Origin: Rikenellaceae bacterium
GTDB taxonomy: Bacteria > Bacteroidota > Bacteroidia > Bacteroidales > Rikenellaceae
Assembly (NCBI GenBank): GCA_015060165.1
Contig: SUZC01000009.1
Span: 1 to 64,000 of the forward strand
Reading direction: 5' to 3'
Length of the DNA stretch: 64,000 nt
This document shows, one piece after another, positions 25,801 to 34,559 of the stretch; position 1 is the stretch's first letter; each line of letters opens with the position of its first letter. Below the pieces are notes generated by a model, which saw only the letters and a list, made by a program, of their open reading frames with translations, had not been told where the DNA came from and made no database searches. The position numbers and the translations under genes are program-made.

Positions 25801-26226
25801 ATGAAAAAGTTTTTTATGGTATCGATACTTACCGCAATAATCGCGGTAGTTGGTATAGGTTGTTGCGCCTGCCGTAAGGGCAAAAACAATAAGTCACTCA
25901 CAGGTCAGGGGTGGCATCTGGTAAGAATGATGGAGCGTGATTTGCAAATCGAAGCCGATCAGTTTGTCTTTACATTCTTTGCCGACGGTAAGTTTTCTGG
26001 CCGAGCTGCATGTAATCAGATGATGGGCGTATATCAGCTTTTGGATCGTGGAGGGATGAAGTTTTCGAGTGTTGCGTCAACTCGCAGAATGTGCCGCGAA
26101 GCCGATTTGGAGACTCAGTTTGCTCAGATTCTCGACCGCACTACGCACTACGAGATTGATGGCGATATGTTGATGCTACTTTCAAATGGCGAGTTGCAGG
26201 CTGTATTGAAAGCAGAAGGAAAGTAA
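25801..26226 (+). CDS. META-domain (HslJ-like) lipoprotein
   Basis: 141 residues from the ATG at 25801, chosen because it gives a proper export signal. The signal ends at GIGC, a loose Bacteroidota lipobox. The mature protein is a META domain: LTGQGWHLVRM, then FFADGKFSGRAACNQMMGVYQL, SVASTRRMCRE, and MLMLLSNGELQAVL. HslJ and heat-shock META proteins sit in the envelope and are linked to stress or drug tolerance, with unclear mechanism. It has its own promoter and a following hairpin. Confidence 0.8.
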   Translation: MKKFFMVSILTAIIAVVGIGCCACRKGKNNKSLTGQGWHLVRMMERDLQIEADQFVFTFFADGKFSGRAACNQMMGVYQLLDRGGMKFSSVASTRRMCREADLETQFAQILDRTTHYEIDGDMLMLLSNGELQAVLKAEGK

Positions 26227-26246
26227 CGCACACATATAATAATAGA

Positions 26247-26282
26247 AAGTGGTTGTCCAACAAGTTTGTCGGACAACCACTT
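26247..26282 (+). terminator. Terminator of the META gene
   Basis: A perfect 12-bp stem (26247-26258 with 26271-26282) with a 12-nt loop. The following tract is only moderately T-rich. Confidence 0.65.
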
Positions 26283-26445
26283 ATGTTTCAGAAGTTGTAG
26301 ACAAGAGCTATTTTTAGGCCCTCGAAGCCCGATAAACCGCAGCATACTTAGCATATGTGAGGATTTTGAGGGCAAGAGAAACGACAAAAGAGCCTTACGA
26401 GACAGCTTCTTTTATTTGCGTTCAACCTCGCTCGTTTCTGATTAG

Positions 26446-27465
26446 TTATTTTGTCTTTGCAGGCATCGGCATAATCAACACCTCATAGTATCCGCCTTTG
26501 GCATTTGCCTCAACAGTAAAGTGGGGCTTACCCTTTATAATATCGACTCCGTTGTTGTGAACGTGACCAGAGAACGATGCCAGCAGGTTGGGTGCTGATA
26601 TTACAGCCTCATAGAACTCGTAGTCGGTTTGGGAGTGTCCCTCTGCGGGCCACTGCTCACGGCGTTCAATCTTGTAGCCACCATCGTTATCTGCTCCCCA
26701 ATTAGGATTGCCGATGCCATACGACACGCGTCGTCCGGGGGCATACAATGGAATATGCATCATCAAAATAAAAGGCTTCCCCGATGCTATAACTCTCTTC
26801 GTTAGAGCCAGTTGTTCTGGTAGTACATCGTATGTTGAAGTGTCGAGAATCAGCAACTGCACCCCGTTTACATCAACAACATACCCATTGGGATTCTTCC
26901 CGGAAAAGAGTGGCAACAATCGCTCCTTACGCCAAGTGTCGCGTAATGTAAATCTGTCGCCTTCCATACCTTCATAGTGCCAATCGTGGTTGCCACAGGT
27001 ATAGTACCATGGAATACCTGCCGCATTCATTATCTCCTGCACCAACTCTACACCTCGCTCCGATGGATAGCTTACCATATCGCCAAGCAACGTAATGACA
27101 TCGGCTCCGTTTTTCTTTGCCAAATCTACCGTAGCACGCAACGACTCCTCCGGATTTGTCGGTTTGCCTGTCTGGAAATGCGAAGTTCTATTATAGGCAG
27201 CCGCCATACGCTTGCTATTGGCACGGTATGGCTCCTCTCGCTCATCGCTCAACCACAGATGAGTGTCTGAAATTACAAACAATCTAGTTGTATCCTTCAC
27301 CGCAGCCGAGTAAATCTTAACAGATGGAATGTTGTAGGAAAATATTACTTCGCACTCGGTCTTTTTACCTCTTTTTGAGTTGCCTTGTTTGGCATGTGCG
27401 GCGTTGGGTGTCAACAAGGCACCTAAGGCCAACGACAGCAACGCAACATAAAATTTTGATTTCAT
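26446..27465 (-). CDS. Exported calcineurin-like metallophosphoesterase
   Basis: 339 residues with a signal peptide (about 1-25). The binuclear metal motifs are all present: ISDTHLW (D-x-H), LLGDMVSY, CGNHDWHYEG, MMHIPLY, and FSGHVHNNG near the C-terminus. It hydrolyses a phosphate ester or phosphodiester in the periplasm, substrate unknown. It is the last gene of the minus-strand run that begins at cstA, 7 bp after the Fe-S protein gene. Confidence 0.88.
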   Translation of the reverse strand: MKSKFYVALLSLALGALLTPNAAHAKQGNSKRGKKTECEVIFSYNIPSVKIYSAAVKDTTRLFVISDTHLWLSDEREEPYRANSKRMAAAYNRTSHFQTGKPTNPEESLRATVDLAKKNGADVITLLGDMVSYPSERGVELVQEIMNAAGIPWYYTCGNHDWHYEGMEGDRFTLRDTWRKERLLPLFSGKNPNGYVVDVNGVQLLILDTSTYDVLPEQLALTKRVIASGKPFILMMHIPLYAPGRRVSYGIGNPNWGADNDGGYKIERREQWPAEGHSQTDYEFYEAVISAPNLLASFSGHVHNNGVDIIKGKPHFTVEANAKGGYYEVLIMPMPAKTK

Positions 27466-27472
27466 TTGCTTT

Positions 27473-29002
27473 TTATTTATGAGTCCTATATCCTTTTACA
27501 GTTATGGCTTTCAATGGTTTGGCTGGGCAGAGATACTCGCAACGGCCACAACCTATACACAGAGCCTTCTCGACTTCGGGATATGTGCGGCGATCTATTG
27601 GCGATTTTACCATCTTGATGGCCTCGGCAGGGCAATGTTCGGCACAATTACCACACTCTACATGATCTGTATTTACTATACAATGTTCCTTGTTGAATAC
27701 TGCATGACCTATGAAGGTCATCTTTTTCTCCTCCCGATCTAGAAGCTCAATTGCTCCAGTCGGACAAACCTCGCCGCATAGATTACAATCATAGAGGCAA
27801 TAACCTTTATCGAAACGCATAACCGGTTGCATCATACCTTGCAGCCCATACTCCATTACGGCAGGTTGCAGTACATGTGTCGGGCACTTGCTTACGCATA
27901 AGTGGCAAGCTGTACATTTAGCGTGCAGATTGCTTAGGCTCCTTGCCCCCGGAGGAGCTACCGGGCGAGTTTCGCCATTACATTTACCATCACCTTTGCC
28001 TCTGCGACGTCCTTGCGCCATGGCTATCTCAGTCGCAGGGATTGTTGCAGCAGCGATTGAGGCTATAAATTTTCCGCGAGACATCCCAACCACACTCTTG
28101 TTCGCTTGCGGAGTCTCAACTTTTGCATGCGAGTTCTGCTTTGCTATTTTAATCGGAGAGAACGATATAGCTTGCTGCGAACATACATCTATGCAGTCAA
28201 AACATACCACGCAACGAGTCGGATCAACTTTGTGATTCTTAGGATCAATGCACTCGCTCTTGCATTTACGGGCGCACAATCCACATGAGTTGCACTTCTC
28301 GGTGTCGATATCAATCTTCATTAATGCAAATCGACTGACCTCTCCAAGCAGGGTTCCCACAGGGCAGAATGCGTTGCAATATCGACGCCCCCACATCCAG
28401 GCAATGGCACCTATAATCCCCATAGTACCAAGTGCAATAATCGAACTGAGCCAAGCGATACTTACTGTCTCGCGACCAAATGTATCGCCTACCGTAAGCG
28501 CCAATGCGTTGTTCAATGCTTGCACCAAAGGGCGGAATCCGTCGTATATAATGCGGCCAAAGATGCTATATGGATCGAGCAAAGCCACCACTACACCTGT
28601 TCCGGTTGCTATACCAAGAGCCATAACAGCCAATACCAAATATCGCAGCCAATTATCAGCTTTGCGATACGCAAAACGGGTTGCGGCCTTTTTGTCATGG
28701 TAATTACGCAATGTATTTACAGCATCTTGCGCCACTCCGAGCGGACATAGCACGGAGCAATAGATGCGTCCAACGAGCAGGGTCAGTAATAGCAACAATA
28801 CGATGGTAGTTCCGCTAACGCTCAAAATTGCCGGTACAAACTGCCAGCCGGCAAGCGCCGATGCTATAGTGTGCAGTTGGTCTATCGTAGGCGTTCCATT
28901 GCCCCAGTCGGCAAAGGCCACCACGAAAAGCAGCAAACATATTACCGCCACTAATTGACGTATCAGACGCAATGGATTGTATATCTTTCTTTTTTTGCTC
29001 AT
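27473..29002 (-). CDS. Membrane Fe-S electron-transfer protein (NapH-NapG-like fusion)
   Basis: 509 residues. Residues 1-230 hold four or five membrane helices with CSVLCPLG and CNAFCPVG, as in NapH/CcoG-type quinol-linked proteins. After CNSCGLCARKCKSEC and CVVCFDCIDVC comes an internal hydrophobic helix (GKFIASIAAATIPATEIAMA). The remainder carries further clusters: CTACHLCVSKCP, CNLCGEVCP, CGNCAEHCP and CIGCGRCEYLCP. The protein can therefore wire electrons between the quinone pool and a periplasmic acceptor. The aldo/keto reductase gene 25 bp upstream, also Fe-S-bearing and exported-looking, is the obvious partner. Confidence 0.85.
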   Translation of the reverse strand: MSKKRKIYNPLRLIRQLVAVICLLLFVVAFADWGNGTPTIDQLHTIASALAGWQFVPAILSVSGTTIVLLLLLTLLVGRIYCSVLCPLGVAQDAVNTLRNYHDKKAATRFAYRKADNWLRYLVLAVMALGIATGTGVVVALLDPYSIFGRIIYDGFRPLVQALNNALALTVGDTFGRETVSIAWLSSIIALGTMGIIGAIAWMWGRRYCNAFCPVGTLLGEVSRFALMKIDIDTEKCNSCGLCARKCKSECIDPKNHKVDPTRCVVCFDCIDVCSQQAISFSPIKIAKQNSHAKVETPQANKSVVGMSRGKFIASIAAATIPATEIAMAQGRRRGKGDGKCNGETRPVAPPGARSLSNLHAKCTACHLCVSKCPTHVLQPAVMEYGLQGMMQPVMRFDKGYCLYDCNLCGEVCPTGAIELLDREEKKMTFIGHAVFNKEHCIVNTDHVECGNCAEHCPAEAIKMVKSPIDRRTYPEVEKALCIGCGRCEYLCPAKPLKAITVKGYRTHK

Positions 29003-29027
29003 AACTTTTTACTCATTTAGGTAGGCT

Positions 29028-30392
29028 CTATCTCCACTCATCGCGTACTCTTTCGATTAACTTCTCTACTCTGCTGAGCTGCTGCGGTATATGTAGGCCC
29101 TGTGGGCATTTCGGCGAGCATTTATTACACCCCGTACATCTATCCACACGACCTCGCTCGCTTACCGCATTTTTGTATCGATTGAGCAACTTTCGGCGAC
29201 GGCTCAAATACTCTTCATCGTGCTTTGCCGCAGGATTAGGTAACACTCCATCGTCGACACAACGGTTATACACTCGGAAGATACCTGCGATATCGACCCC
29301 ATATGGGCAAGGCATACAATAGAGACAGTCGGTACAATCAATTCGGGTATTTGTGCGATACATATCGGCAGCACGATGTAGCATTGCCATCTGTTCGTCG
29401 CTCAGGGGTTTGAAATCGGTAAAGGTTTGGCAATTCTCCACCACGTGCTCCATCTTCGACATTCCGCTAAGGACGGTGAGTACATAGGGGTACGTGGCGC
29501 AGAATTTCAAGGCCCAAGCCGCAGGCGATAGCTCGGCATCGCTCTGCTCCATCATCTCCCTCACAGAAAATGGGACGTCAATAAGTGCACCTCCTCGAAT
29601 GGGCTCCATCACAATCACCGGAATTTTGCGCTCGGCAAGCATCGTATAGAGAGTTTCTGCTTGACGCACGTTATCTTTCCAATCGAGCCAATTCATTTGA
29701 ATCTGCACAAAATCCCACTCTACGGGCAGCGCCAACAACCACTCAAAGAGAGCTAAATCGCCATGGAACGAAAATCCTAGCTGGCGAATCTTGCCCGCAC
29801 GTTTCTGCTCCAAGAGAAAATCGAGCACTCCTTCATCGAGGTAAAGATTCTGAAAGACATATTGGCGGCTGATACTATGGCATAGATAGTAATCGAAATA
29901 ATCGACTTTGCAACGCGATAGTTGGGTAGAAAAAATCTCCTTCGCCTCGGCTAATGTTTTTGCCGTAGGAGGCATCTTGTCGGCCAGGTAGAACGATTCA
30001 CGAGGGTATTGTTGCAACACCTCGCCCACCACCTCCTCCGATGTGCCTTTGTGATACATCCACGCTGTATCGAAATAATTCACTCCGCACTCATAGGCAT
30101 ACTCCAACATTTCTCGTGTAGGTTTGCGATCAATATCGCCGGTATAGCGATCCCCGCCCACGGTCGGGAAACGCATACAACCAAATCCGAGCATAGAAAT
30201 CTCATCGCCATTCTGCGGATTACGACGGCGCGAAACTTTACCCTCAGCTGGAGTAACTGTAACGGGACTCGAATTTGACGCTCTGTCACACGCGCCAAGA
30301 CCCAATGTGCCCACCGCTACAGCCGTAGCCATACGACGCAGAGCCTCGGCACGCGAGATGGGCTCAGAAAAGATATATCGGGACTGTTTCAT
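29028..30392 (-). CDS. Exported aldo/keto reductase with C-terminal Fe-S domain
   Basis: 454 residues. The N-terminus has RAEALRRMATAVAVGTLGLG followed by Cys, resembling a twin-arginine lipoprotein signal. The AKR barrel has the tetrad: Asp and Tyr in YFDTAWMYHKG, Lys in YLADKMPP and His in YYLCHSIS. The last 120 residues have two cysteine motifs, CTDCLYCMPCPYG and CTGCNKCSPKCPQG. Bacteroidota have many such ferredoxin-like AKRs with unknown substrate. The gene overlaps the esterase by 4 bp and precedes the membrane Fe-S gene, so the electron donor may be that protein instead of NADPH. That is inference. Confidence 0.86.
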   Translation of the reverse strand: MKQSRYIFSEPISRAEALRRMATAVAVGTLGLGACDRASNSSPVTVTPAEGKVSRRRNPQNGDEISMLGFGCMRFPTVGGDRYTGDIDRKPTREMLEYAYECGVNYFDTAWMYHKGTSEEVVGEVLQQYPRESFYLADKMPPTAKTLAEAKEIFSTQLSRCKVDYFDYYLCHSISRQYVFQNLYLDEGVLDFLLEQKRAGKIRQLGFSFHGDLALFEWLLALPVEWDFVQIQMNWLDWKDNVRQAETLYTMLAERKIPVIVMEPIRGGALIDVPFSVREMMEQSDAELSPAAWALKFCATYPYVLTVLSGMSKMEHVVENCQTFTDFKPLSDEQMAMLHRAADMYRTNTRIDCTDCLYCMPCPYGVDIAGIFRVYNRCVDDGVLPNPAAKHDEEYLSRRRKLLNRYKNAVSERGRVDRCTGCNKCSPKCPQGLHIPQQLSRVEKLIERVRDEWR

Positions 30393-31204
30393 CGCTTTTT
30401 ATTATGTTCTGACTCTATACGAGTGATAAATTTAAGGAATAACGGATAGGCGGGTTCGCACATGGCGTGTCCATACCCATCCAATTCATACAACGTAACT
30501 TTTTTATGTCCTGCCAAGCGCAACATTCGCCACAGATATGCATTCTCCTCATAGCGGCCAAGCATCTCCATCTCCCTATCACCCGTGATAAGCAGTATGG
30601 GCGGGGCATCGCCTCTGGCGTGATAAAGCGGAGCAAGGGAATCGATAATTGGCTGCTTGTTGTGAATGCCGCGTGAACGGCGCTCCTCGAAGTGGGTTAT
30701 TACTTGACCACTGAATGGAACGATTGCGCGCATCGAATCGGCATCTACGCCATAACGTGCCAAACGACTCTTGTCAAGTCCTATCATACTCACCAAATAA
30801 CCACCAGCGGAATGGCCGGCAAGGTAGATTTTTGATGGGTCACCACCATATCTCTCAATATTCTTTACGACCCACGCCACAGCGCAAGCGGCATCGTCGA
30901 TAATCTGATTGACGTTCACCTTTGGAGACAAACGATAACCGACCCCCACAACAACTGCCCCTCCCGTCATAAGTTGAGCAGGGATTTGCTTCTTGCCACC
31001 TGTAAGACCTCCACCGTGAAACCATACAATAACGTGATTTGAGGCGGCCTGCTCGGGCGTTGCAATATCCAAACGGCATTGCACAGCAGAATATGCATCA
31101 TCGGAGCGGTAGTTTATGTCGCGCTCTATTTTGTATTGAGATTGCGCCATAGCTGTAGAAATCATCAACAGCAGGGCCACGATAGTAAACGTTGATTGTC
31201 GCAT
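30389..31204 (-). CDS. Secreted alpha/beta-hydrolase, HSL/BD-FAE-like esterase
   Basis: 271 residues from the ATG at 31202-31204, chosen because a signal peptide follows (MRQSTFTIVALLLMISTAMA). The longer frame upstream lacks one. It has the HGGG oxyanion motif (WFHGGGLTGG), nucleophile elbow GHSAGGYLV, acid Asp in ITGDREMEM and His in DGYGHAM. Such enzymes remove acyl groups from sugars or small molecules. The stop overlaps the start of the aldo/keto reductase (ATGA), so the two are translationally coupled. Confidence 0.87.
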   Translation of the reverse strand: MRQSTFTIVALLLMISTAMAQSQYKIERDINYRSDDAYSAVQCRLDIATPEQAASNHVIVWFHGGGLTGGKKQIPAQLMTGGAVVVGVGYRLSPKVNVNQIIDDAACAVAWVVKNIERYGGDPSKIYLAGHSAGGYLVSMIGLDKSRLARYGVDADSMRAIVPFSGQVITHFEERRSRGIHNKQPIIDSLAPLYHARGDAPPILLITGDREMEMLGRYEENAYLWRMLRLAGHKKVTLYELDGYGHAMCEPAYPLFLKFITRIESEHNKKR

Positions 31205-31272
31205 AGCGGGGTACTTATGTGGGTTGACTGTATAATTTGGATGTCCCGTACTTATTGAAAAATGATAGTTTA

Positions 31273-31941
31273 TCAGGCCCGGCGCAACATCTCTATAAAT
31301 TCGGGGGTAGATGCCATCAGGGGTTCCAACACAAACCACAATTCTCTGGCTTCGGTTGTGGCGGTTGGTTTATCTTTACGACTATCTTCCAAATACTCTG
31401 AATCAACGGGGTGAGAGTCTGCTATAAACTCTGCGAACCACGCCTTATGGCGAGTACGTAGCTCGCGCAAAGCGTCGATATCAAGCCCCTTTGAATGGAA
31501 ATACTCTTGCCACAAAATTAGTAGATGATACTCTGGTCTTTTGGGTGAGATGTCGAACATAGACCCTTCCAGGCAATCGAGATCCTCCAACACCACATAG
31601 CAGAATGCCAGCGGAATATTCACGCTCATATGGTCTTCAGGATCCATTGCCAGTAGGTTTTCCCACAAAGCTGCCGCCATCTCGACCTCGCCGATGTTCA
31701 GATAGTCGGTTGCCGAGGCATAGATGGTCTCGATTGCCGAGCGAGTGTTGGCATGCTCCCAATCGAGCTGCATCTCCTCATCGCCGATGTAATCAAACAG
31801 CTGCTGCACAGACTCAAAACGCATCTCAGCGGCCTGCTCCCAATTGCTCATCTGGCGCGAGCGACGTAGCAAATCGCCAAAATTAGGGCTGTCGATCTGG
31901 AAATTGCCCAAAGCTGTGGGTGTTATTATAATATCTTTCAT
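31273..31941 (-). CDS. Hypothetical helical protein downstream of cstA
   Basis: 222 residues, no signal peptide, no family recognised. The sequence is acidic and largely alpha-helical, with TPR-like segments (SATDYLNIGEVEMAAALWENL, then DPEDHMSVNIPLAFCYV). It starts 5 bp after the cstA stop and is very probably co-transcribed with it. A cytoplasmic adapter for the carbon-starvation transporter is one guess, with no direct evidence. Confidence 0.6.
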   Translation of the reverse strand: MKDIIITPTALGNFQIDSPNFGDLLRRSRQMSNWEQAAEMRFESVQQLFDYIGDEEMQLDWEHANTRSAIETIYASATDYLNIGEVEMAAALWENLLAMDPEDHMSVNIPLAFCYVVLEDLDCLEGSMFDISPKRPEYHLLILWQEYFHSKGLDIDALRELRTRHKAWFAEFIADSHPVDSEYLEDSRKDKPTATTEARELWFVLEPLMASTPEFIEMLRRA

Positions 31942-31946
31942 AGCAA

Positions 31947-33374
31947 CTATTGCTGTGGTGATTTACGAATTCTTGACCACATAAATAGCGAGAGCGCAAT
32001 TGTAACTACTCCGGCCAAAATGTAAGCCAACGTGCGATTGGGCATACCTATGAATTGCTTCGATACGAACACAAACGACGTACATATATAGGTCATAAAG
32101 ATTGCAGGCGGAATGGCTACCCAAATGTTTCTCTTATACTTATGCAGGTATACTACAATCATCCATAGAGTTATTACCGACATAGCCTGATTAGTCCACG
32201 CGAAATAGCGCCATACAACATCAAAATCGACAAATATCAGAACTACTCCGATAGCGAAAAGGGGCACAGCAATAGCAAATCGCTTGAGGAGTGACCGCTG
32301 CTCGATTTTGAATATGTCGGCTACGATAAGACGTGCCGAGCGAAATGCGGTGTCACCCGAGGTGATAGCCGCCGATACAACACCAAGCAAGGCAACCATT
32401 CCTCCCACTACGCCCAATGTAGCATTGGAAATGGTACTTACTGCCCAAGCGGCATCGTTCTTATGCTCAGCGAGTGTTGCAACCAAGGCATCGGGACCGT
32501 GGAAGAAAGCCATGCCGATAGCAGCCCAGATAAGTGCGATAATCGACTCTGTAATCATCGAACCGTAGAATATCATTCGGGCCTCGCCCTCATTGTTCAT
32601 ACATCTTGCCATCAAGGGTGACTGAGTGGCGTGAAATCCCGAAATTGCGCCACACGCTACCGTGATAAACAGAGTTGGGATAATAGGCATATCTGCAGCA
32701 TTGGCCTGATAGTTACGTAAAGTCTCCATCGTAAGATTGGGGATTGTGTAGTCACCCGTAATAAGAGTCACGAAAAGCCCCGCAGCCATAAATATCAACG
32801 CCATTCCGAACAGTGGATATATCTTGCCGATAAGTTTGTCGATAGGCAACATCGTAGCGATGAAATAGTATACCAAAATAACAACGATCCAACCCCAATA
32901 TGGAATCGATTCAAATATTCCGCTAAGGATGCTTGCAGGTGAACGCATAAACACCACACCAACCAGCACGAGCAACACCAACGACAATGCGCGCATAAAG
33001 ATAAGCGCATTTTTACCCAAATAGCGACCTATAATCTCCGGAAGACTCAGACCGTCATTACGCAACAGTATGACGCCCGACAAATAGTCGTGCATGGCAC
33101 CTACAAAAATTCCGCCGAATGTTATCCATAAAAATACGACCGGACCAAAGCAAGCTCCCATTATAGCTCCGAATATAGGACCTACGCCAGCGATGTTGAG
33201 CAACTGAATCATAAAAGTACGCCAGCGAGGCATCGGGATGTAATCCACTCCGTCGTAGAGTGTAGCTGAGGGAACAGCCGCTTTTGTATCGATTCTACAC
33301 ACACGGTCAAGATATGCACCATAACCAAAATAGGCTGCTACAAGAAGCGATAAACAGATTAAAAAGGTTACCAT
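31947..33374 (-). CDS. cstA: CstA-family peptide/pyruvate transporter
   Basis: 475 residues, the short form of the carbon starvation protein family, with about 13-14 membrane helices. Conserved parts are the N-terminal MPRWRTFMIQLLNIAGVGPI, FGAIMGACFGP, GGIFVGAMHDYLSG, GFHATQSPLMARCM and TSGDTAFRSARL. Family members import peptides or pyruvate during carbon limitation. It is the first gene of a minus-strand run with short spacing down to 26446. A -7 element (TAAATTTG, 33443-33450) lies about 70 bp upstream. Confidence 0.92.
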   Translation of the reverse strand: MVTFLICLSLLVAAYFGYGAYLDRVCRIDTKAAVPSATLYDGVDYIPMPRWRTFMIQLLNIAGVGPIFGAIMGACFGPVVFLWITFGGIFVGAMHDYLSGVILLRNDGLSLPEIIGRYLGKNALIFMRALSLVLLVLVGVVFMRSPASILSGIFESIPYWGWIVVILVYYFIATMLPIDKLIGKIYPLFGMALIFMAAGLFVTLITGDYTIPNLTMETLRNYQANAADMPIIPTLFITVACGAISGFHATQSPLMARCMNNEGEARMIFYGSMITESIIALIWAAIGMAFFHGPDALVATLAEHKNDAAWAVSTISNATLGVVGGMVALLGVVSAAITSGDTAFRSARLIVADIFKIEQRSLLKRFAIAVPLFAIGVVLIFVDFDVVWRYFAWTNQAMSVITLWMIVVYLHKYKRNIWVAIPPAIFMTYICTSFVFVSKQFIGMPNRTLAYILAGVVTIALSLFMWSRIRKSPQQ

Positions 33375-33442
33375 ATTATAATCAACAAATTTTTATATTA
33401 ATATCCATATTTCCAAGCCCAACCAAATCAGGCTCTAAAATG

Positions 33443-33450
33443 CAAATTTA
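33443..33450 (-). promoter_or_regulatory. -7 element of the cstA operon
   Basis: TAAATTTG on the minus strand. A partial -33 (ATTG, 33473-33476) lies about 22 nt upstream. Confidence 0.4.
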
Positions 33451-33555
33451 CTAATTTTCCTACGAAAATAATCAATTTTTTACCATCAAGATTAACCAAC
33501 TTGCAAAATTATTGCGATATTTGCACCCGAAATAGGTCACACACATGACCCTCAA

Positions 33556-33630
33556 GCTGAATTAGCTCAGTGGTAGAGCACTTCACTCGTAATGAAGGGG
33601 TCCCGAGTTCAAGTCTCGGATTCAGCTCCA
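33556..33630 (+). tRNA. tRNA-Thr (anticodon CGT)
   Basis: Acceptor GCTGAAT pairs with ATTCAGC. The anticodon stem CTTCA/TGAAG encloses CTCGTAA, giving anticodon CGT (33588-33590), which reads ACG. The D arm (GCTCAGTGGTAGAGC) and T loop TTCAAGT are regular. The 3' CCA (33628-33630) is encoded, unlike the tRNA-Ser and tRNA-Leu here. Confidence 0.95.
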
Positions 33631-33632
33631 TG

Positions 33633-33659
33633 AAAGACAACCTCGCAGTTGTCTTTTTT
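33633..33659 (+). terminator. Terminator of tRNA-Thr
   Basis: AAAGACAAC (33633-33641) pairs with 33648-33656, loop of 6, running into TTTTTT. Confidence 0.82.
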
Positions 33660-33728
33660 ATTTTAATATAATCTTGCAAATCAGTGTATTATAAGCTTGC
33701 ACCCCGCCGATACAACTCGTTTTTAGTC

Positions 33729-33782
33729 CTTAAAATTACTAACAGACATTTGGTTTTTTACTTAGAAAATAGTAATTTTAAG
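33729..33782. repeat. 13-bp perfect inverted repeat between two tRNA genes
   Basis: CTTAAAATTACTA (33729-33741) is exactly complementary to 33770-33782 with a 28-nt T-rich loop. It is not followed by a T tract. Its role is unknown. Confidence 0.5.
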
Positions 33783-33800
33783 CAGAGAAAATTCAGAGTA

Positions 33801-33830
33801 AAAAAATAAAGGAGCGCGATTGCACTCCTT
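33801..33830. terminator. Terminator of tRNA-Ser, bidirectional
   Basis: Arms 33809-33817 and 33822-33830 pair over 9 bp with one G-U around a 4-nt loop. On the minus strand TATTTTTTT follows. A T run also lies on the plus side. Confidence 0.78.
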
Positions 33831-33849
33831 ATATTTTTTTGTTCTTTTG

Positions 33850-33936
33850 CGGAAAAAGAGGGATTCGAACCCCCGGAACAGTTGCCCGTTCACCGCATTT
33901 CGAGTGCGGCCCGATCGACCACTCCGGCATTTTTCC
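33850..33936 (-). tRNA. tRNA-Ser (anticodon CGA)
   Basis: On the minus strand acceptor GGAAAAA pairs with TTTTTCC, and stem CCGCA/TGCGG encloses CTCGAAA, anticodon CGA (33900-33902). A long variable arm follows, as in class II tRNAs, and the T loop is TTCGAAT. The discriminator is G and the CCA is not encoded in full. Confidence 0.95.
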
Positions 33937-33984
33937 AGTCTCGCTCAACGGACACAGAACCAGCCGTACATCCTTTAAGCGTGG

Positions 33985-33992
33985 CAAAGATA
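33985..33992 (-). promoter_or_regulatory. -7 element of tRNA-Ser
   Basis: TATCTTTG on the minus strand, 49 bp before the mature tRNA 5' end. No clear -33 box. Confidence 0.45.
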
Positions 33993-34035
33993 GTATCTTT
34001 TTTGCAAAAGTGTTCTTTCGCGTGTGAAAAAATAT

Positions 34036-34043
34036 TAACTTTG
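34036..34043 (+). promoter_or_regulatory. -7 element of queD
   Basis: TAACTTTG, 46 bp before the chosen queD start. The -33 position is weak (TTCT). Confidence 0.45.
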
Positions 34044-34089
34044 TCGTTGGCCTGTTGTCGCTATGGCTAGGCCTACAATATTTTGCATT

Positions 34090-34542
34090 ATGGCTACAAT
34101 TCGACTAACAAAAGAGTTTACATTCGAAGCAGCTCATTCTCTGGAGGGATACGACGGTGCGTGCCGCGAAATACACGGTCATTCGTATCGTTTGATGGTC
34201 ACAATCAAAGGTGAGCCTTCACAAGATTCGTACGACCCCAAGCAGGGTATGGTAATGGACTTCGGCTTGCTCAAACGTATTGTTAACGAGCAAATTGTAT
34301 CGCAATTTGATCACTCGTTTATTGTGCGACGTACCCAGCAGGGCTTAGCCTTGCGCGATATGCTTTCGGAACATTACAGCAATCTTGTTATGGTTGATTA
34401 TCAGCCCACCTGCGAGAATTTGCTGGCCGATTTTGCCGAGCGACTGCTTGAATCTCTGCCCGACGAGGTGGAGCTCTATTCGTTACGCCTGCACGAGACA
34501 GCCACCTCGTATGCCGAGTGGTACGCCGAGGATAACCTTTAA
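34090..34542 (+). CDS. queD: 6-carboxytetrahydropterin synthase, QueD family
   Basis: 150 residues from the ATG at 34090. A 9-residue longer start is possible but adds nothing conserved. The zinc ligands are in FEAAHSL and HGHSYRL. The catalytic Cys is in CREIHGH. VMDFGLLK, FDHSF, PTCENLL and LHETATSYAEW are typical. It converts 7,8-dihydroneopterin triphosphate to 6-carboxytetrahydropterin for queuosine. Some relatives act in other pterin routes. polA starts 17 bp downstream. Confidence 0.9.
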   Translation: MATIRLTKEFTFEAAHSLEGYDGACREIHGHSYRLMVTIKGEPSQDSYDPKQGMVMDFGLLKRIVNEQIVSQFDHSFIVRRTQQGLALRDMLSEHYSNLVMVDYQPTCENLLADFAERLLESLPDEVELYSLRLHETATSYAEWYAEDNL

Positions 34543-34559
34543 CAGTAAAAAGTACGATT

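Noticed and set aside
33839..34027. Short plus-strand frame reading through tRNA-Ser (RGIRTPGTVARSPHFECGP)
   Set aside because: It is the antisense of the tRNA gene, a well-known kind of spurious protein.
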